The notes beneath the pieces were generated by a model, which worked only from the letters and a program-made list of their open reading frames with translations, did no database searches and had not been told where the DNA came from. Of a stretch of 64,000 nt of DNA, positions 12,739 through 64,000 are shown one piece after another. The DNA lies in assembly GCA_036365515.1 (NCBI GenBank), contig CM070873.1, forward strand, positions 223,835,876 through 223,899,875. The letters run 5' to 3'. Position 1 is the first letter of the stretch, and every line of letters begins with the position of its first letter. This DNA comes from Torymus aiolomorphi. Taxonomy: Eukaryota > Arthropoda > Insecta > Hymenoptera > Torymidae. The position numbers and the translations under genes were made by a program.

Positions 12739-15700
12739 GTGAGTGGGTAACGGTAGCGCGGTGTTCTTTTTTTCTTCGTACTTCAAAAGTTATCGGCACT
12801 TGGCGGATGAAAGTACTCATTCTTCCATTGTTACGAGGCACACATATTGAAGTACAAAAGTCATTTGGGGTATCTCGAGCGTTTTAATGCGTTATAAATT
12901 CTTTCGAAAAGGCGGATCTTAATAATGGTTAGTATATACTGTATATATATACATTTTTGAGTCATTAAGGACGAGATCCTCGATCGAAGCCTGCCAAATA
13001 TGCCGATCGCGCGCGTTTCGATACCGATCACCAAAAGACACACACATTTCTCGGAAATCGTAGACGGCTGAGACATATTAGCGTGGGCGTAATTTAGAAA
13101 GCGCGAATAACCGACAGGACGAGTATATAGGTTCGCAGCCTCGCTCTTACGCAACGCATCTGTTCATTAATTCACGACAAAAGGACAACGGCGACGGAGA
13201 GCTTCGGGGAAAACCCTCAACGCGTCAATTTACTCGATTAATTTAATAAGCGCCGATCCAATTAAAATCCCTCTCCGCATTCTTCATCTCCAATTTGCCG
13301 AACCTGTAATCTATACTGTTATAATAACGAAATTTACGGAAACGCAGCGCGCGCCGCGCATCGTTTACCCATAAATTCTCTTCTATTTATATGAAATATG
13401 CACTCCTCGGAGCCGCGCAATAATTGGGCCCCGGGAACCTGTTCGCAGGGCGCAAAAATAGCGTTTAAATTATCGCGTATCTTTATTGTGCAATTATTAG
13501 GGAATCCTCCCTACGTGTGTGCTCGTAGAGAGGAGCTCGCTTATAATATTTGCATTTTGCATGCCGCACGCCAATTAAAGGCCTTCGCGAAGGCGGAGAT
13601 GAGTCGATCGTTTATAGAAGCGCCTCCGCGTCTTCCTCCTACTTTGCGCGCTCGCGCGAGCGTTACATAAATTTTGCCAGCACGAGACGAACGGTTTCGC
13701 GTATATATAGCCATACGCGTGAGTTCGAGATATGTAATTGGGTTGCAGTTGCTCAATTATATTATACGCGCGGAATTGCCTTTATCACGCCTCGGCGCGT
13801 CTATTTAGAGGCGCGGCGCTGCGGACATAGCCCTTAAAGGAGCAGATGCTCGAGGGCTTTGTTAGGACGGTGTGGTCAAAGTCTTGCGTCATCCTTACTG
13901 TGCTCTTTTCTTTTTGATAATTGCACACACCGGTCGTATTTATGGAAACAATAAAATTTTGTTATTTCCGACATATATAGTTCGAGCGAGGTTAAGTCAA
14001 ACTGGTTTTACAACAATCTTTAGCTGTTTACTGGCTTAAATAACGACTATTACTTTGCACAAGCGCAATTGCAACGTATAGCGCACAAAAAAAAAACTGT
14101 ATAATACGGACACGTTGTAAGCGTCGCAGCGCGAGGTGGAAAAAAATCCTCGTGCTAAAACGTCGTTGTTGTTTTTTTTTTCGCCGCCGAGCGCTTTCGC
14201 TGGCAATAAAAGTAAGAAATTGAGACCTTTAAGGATCGTCTCTCTCTTTCCCAGCGTCGTAAAGCAGCAACCGAGCTACAAATTATCGGGATTTTTGTAA
14301 CAATCGGCGTGCCGGATCAAACTAATGGCCGAGTATATCTCCGGATCGCTTATATATGTACGTACGTGTGTATACACACGCGGAAAGAGTATAAAACGAC
14401 AAAGCGCTCACAGCAGCAGCAGCAGCTCGTCCGCGTGTAAATCCTACCTGACCTTGAATCATTACGCGCGCGTGCAACAACCTCGCCCAGCCGCTCGCTC
14501 GGTCGCTCACGGGACTGCTCTAGGGTAATTATGGGTTCTGCCGGCCGATTATTACGCTCGCCTCGGAGTTCCTCTGCTGCGCGCGCGCTCGCCTTCTTTA
14601 TTTCTCGCTAGGCTGGTTGCGCTTCTGCTGCTGCAGCGCGCCTCTGCGTCCGTGGAAAACGAAGCCAATCGTCGCGACCTTAATTACCACACGCGATTTC
14701 GAATGTCCCGCGCACGCACGCGCTGTCAAGGTGGCCGAATGTTTGCGCGAGTGCAGTATGTATTGTATACGAGGAAAGTCGCTTGGTATATAGTTCGAAG
14801 GGTAATTTACGAGGATTGCCGGTGGAGGAGCGTAGGCTTCCTTTTTTTTTTTGTTGTTGCGCCGCGGTGACGGATTGGTTTATGTGAAGGCAGGCGGAAC
14901 GCGAGTGCTCTGGGACTATAAGAAAGTTCAAGGCCCCGAGGAAAGGCAATTAATGTTTTTTTTTTTTTTTTTTGAACAGAAAATGAATTCTATGCCAATT
15001 AATAAATACGTAAGATGAAAAAATGACGAGTTTCATTGTATTTTTGCTAGATTAAGTTACAGCATAGTAGTGTTAAATATAAAATTATATAACATATACT
15101 CCAAGTGTATCGCATTTTAATTTTATTATACAATGATGATGTGATTTTATAAGCAACAAACTATTACATTTTATCGTAGATATATAGAAATAATTTGTTT
15201 ACAGTCTATGCAATTTATAAAAAGGAAATACTATTAAAAATTTCTTTCACTCATAAAAATTTACCAATAAATCACTATTAATAACGAGACTTCAGCTTTC
15301 AAAGCAACAGTTATTTCAAAATTCATCGATCTATATATTTCACAAGCGAAACAAGGGGCCCATCAGTGCGACCTCGAAAAAACCGGCCCCGAAATCTCAC
15401 GAACCTCATAACACAAAATTAACCGAACCGACATATGGGCTCTAACACTCGCAGGGGTGGACGCGTGCGGATGAGGAACGGCCACAACTATATATTGCGG
15501 GTGCGCGGCTATCCTCCGCCGCAGGTGTTTCGGTATTCGGTGGAGCGTCGCGCTTTCCTGCACAAACAAACATGTGGGGCGAGCGCGCGCATATAGAAAG
15601 TGAAAGAGGGAGCGAGCGCGAGGCCCGCGTATTAATTCCGCGCCATTACGTCGCGCGCCGCCTTTATTAAATTATTCAATTACGCCTGTTCGCCGTGGCC

Positions 15701-16971
15701 CCTAATGAATTGTGAAAAATGCGATTTCAATGAGGGATGCGTAAGTTGAAAGCGATATTGAAGTAATAGTAGACGGAAGATTCATTGATTGTATTATGAT
15801 TTTTTTTTTTAATGTGTAAGAGAATGTCATGATTAGCATAATTGAATTGGGGAATAACTGCAATCGATATTATATACGTGTGAAATTCTGTCGAACGAAT
15901 CACGTGGAAATAACGGAAACCTGATAATATATCCTCATGAATTTGTTATATAATCTATATCTCGAGAGTTCATAACTAAACCCTTAATAAGATAAAAATA
16001 AACACTGCAAACAACCTAGTTGACTAGCGCGTTAACTTCTCTGCTAAAGTTTGATTAACCGCCGCAAACCACCACAGCTTAAAAAAAACCAGTCCGGTAA
16101 TCAAGCAAGAAACTACATAGCTCGGTGGCCGTAAAAAAATTAATACTGCAGCCAGCCCTGAAGCTACGCGTGCTACGGGAGAGCTCGTGCATGAATATGT
16201 AGCAGCCGCGGGAACCTCACGATCGCGAAATTAGCTCTTACAAGATTGAAAAATACTTCGTAAATCAGCGACGAAAAATTTACGAGAGTGAAAGCCTCCG
16301 ATGCCGCGATATACACGGCTCGCACGCGTAACAACAACTCTCCTGAACTCATTTTCGCCTTGCTTTTTCCCACTTTGCGCCATGGTGCAGCGCTCTTTTG
16401 TATGCCGCCGGCATTTTGATACACCTTCGCCTACTGATCCACCTCCTCGTTGTTTCCTCTCCTTTCTATTTCTTTTTTGTCTTCGTCCCTCTCGATTGCA
16501 CGACGATGTCATACGTGCGTCATGATGTGGTGGGGCAACGCTTCCGCAGCCGCTTACCATTCACGACGATTTTTAGAGATCGAAGAGCGATCGGTGACGA
16601 ATTTTTAAAACCGCACTCGGAGTTGAAACTTCGCCGGGGAAGTGCAGCGCAGTCCAGAAGATGAAGGTGGCGAAGAGTGAAGCGCGCGATGAATGTCAAG
16701 TGGTGTAGTTGGTTTCGCACGAAACGTGCGAAATGAATGACGATAGTTTCGTGATTAGACTTTTGACAAAAAACTGGTTAAATTTAGAAACTGACGGTGT
16801 ATCCAGAAACGTCTATCGATATTTTTACACACCACAAATCCATAAAATGTACATACTTATAACACACAATTAAGTTTGCGCACTATATACTTCCGAGTTG
16901 TGAATATCAATAATTGAATTTTAAGTAAATTATAATTTTTAACATATGACTTTCTTTGTTTTACAGCAAAG

Positions 16972-63250
<46,279 letters not shown>

Positions 63251-64000
63251 GTAAGTCATCACGAGAACAAAAGAACCGCTGTGTATCACCCACAGCACGC
63301 ACAATTTTTTTATTGCCCATTAATATAAGATTCGCCTTGCAGCAGTTAAACCCACGCATAACACCGATTTTATCGACCAAGCTTGCTGGATTCCCATAAA
63401 TAATCACGTTTTTTATAACTTATATGACACCCTCGAATCGAAATAACCCTTCCACCAACCCACGCTTAGCCCACGTCAATATCTAATACAACGTTAAAAT
63501 TAACGTTTGACGCCGCTATTCCATGTGACATCTTAATCCCCATGTGCTTATAAATGTAAAAATAAAAGTCACGAAACACCCAGACATAACACCATTTTAA
63601 TGTTTCCCCACACCTTACATACTTTTTTAATAACAAAATGAAACTTGTCAAATTCAATTGTGTAGATTGCACCCCCTTTAACAATATACTTTGTACTAAT
63701 TACAAATTATTATTAATGTTAACTGTATACTTGAGAAATAATCTACGAGTCAACGTCTTGCTAATACAAAAATGTTAAATGTTAAAAAATTCCCTATAAG
63801 TACTGCACTATTTTCGTTTTATTGTGGTTAACTTTTGTTATTGCAAACGTTGATTTCAGTTATTCTTTAGTATACATAGACACACAATTACTAATAATCA
63901 AAGATTAAATAATACTTACAAAGTAAGCATTCGAATAGTATTAAACCTAACAATGCAAAGCTTATATCATATAAAATAGATAATAATTAATGCACTAGTG
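63251..64000 (+). other. Intron 59, runs off the window
   Basis: AT-rich. The cysteine-rich pattern is absent and no further exon was found. A possible acceptor near 63342 leads into a frame with no EGF features and a stop within about 100 bp. Confidence 0.7.

Larger units (their letters stand above)
926..16966. other. Upstream region or very long first intron; no protein gene seen
   Basis: AT-rich stretches alternate with CpG-rich blocks (about 1.8-2.3, 2.7-3.6, 4.2-5.6, 6.2-7.2, 8.6-9.4, 11.3-12.7, 13.0-14.9, 15.4-15.7 kb). The ORFs here are short, arginine/alanine-rich or made of simple repeats, without domains or splice-consistent extensions. Simple repeats include (CGG)n at about 3123-3142, (GA)n at about 6234-6249, (GT)n at about 9033-9048, (CAG)n at about 14412-14425 and poly-T at about 14957-14973. 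The only structured element is the transposon at 9644-10739. The rest is probably intron plus regulatory DNA of dpy, given the UTR acceptor at 16966. Confidence 0.5.

Noticed and set aside
63343..63440. Possible sixtieth exon after a short intron
   Set aside because: The acceptor TTGCAG is fair, but the frame has only one cysteine, no EGF or DPY pattern, and ends in a stop.

Overview
The window looks like a piece of an insect nuclear genome. It has AT-rich introns, clean GT-AG splice junctions, and a CpG-rich, low-complexity 5' flank. I see one recognisable gene, on the + strand: the 5' part of dumpy (dpy). Dumpy is the giant extracellular protein that links epidermis and tendon cells to the cuticle. 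The order of modules, from signal peptide through LDLa-like and calcium-binding EGF domains to DPY/EB-type modules, matches insect Dumpy as I remember the Drosophila protein. The CG-rich flank and base composition would fit a hymenopteran, perhaps a parasitoid wasp, but that is only a guess.

Layout. 1-16966 holds no credible protein gene. It has GC-rich blocks that could be promoters or 5' UTR exons, two candidate first exons with GTGAGT donors (ending about 925 and about 12738), and a 1.1-kb TA-flanked inverted-repeat transposon (9644-10739) carrying a decayed tRNA-like sequence. A 3' splice site at 16966 precedes the start codon at 16972. From there I traced 59 coding exons to 63250. They sum to 23,530 nt (about 7,843 codons), stay in frame at every junction, and the gene runs off the right edge. 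Nearly all introns are phase 1, so most exons are symmetric module cassettes.

The protein falls into four zones. (1) 16972-27214: signal peptide, LDLa-like domain and mostly calcium-binding EGFs. (2) 27812-38676: larger exons mixing EGFs with runs of about 21-residue four-cysteine DPY/EB-like modules. (3) 40640-43879: a transitional zone of short exons. (4) 44076-63250: a very regular tandem array of about 105-residue EGF-DPY-EGF units, usually one per exon, with two in exons 46 and 47 and ten in the 3,174-nt exon 42.

The main observation is that these units are not interchangeable. They follow a strict three-step order (A-B-C) through 32 consecutive units, and from about 50 kb to the right edge the A units also alternate short and long, giving a six-unit period. 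The order is kept across exon boundaries, so it predates the present intron pattern.

The introns are full of fold-back elements. Several are bounded by TTAA, one appears nested in another, and one fills almost the whole of intron 4. Also notable are a probable GC-AG intron required by the reading frame, three neighbouring repeat units with altered cysteine patterns, and a single GC3-rich exon (37888-38676) among AT-rich ones.
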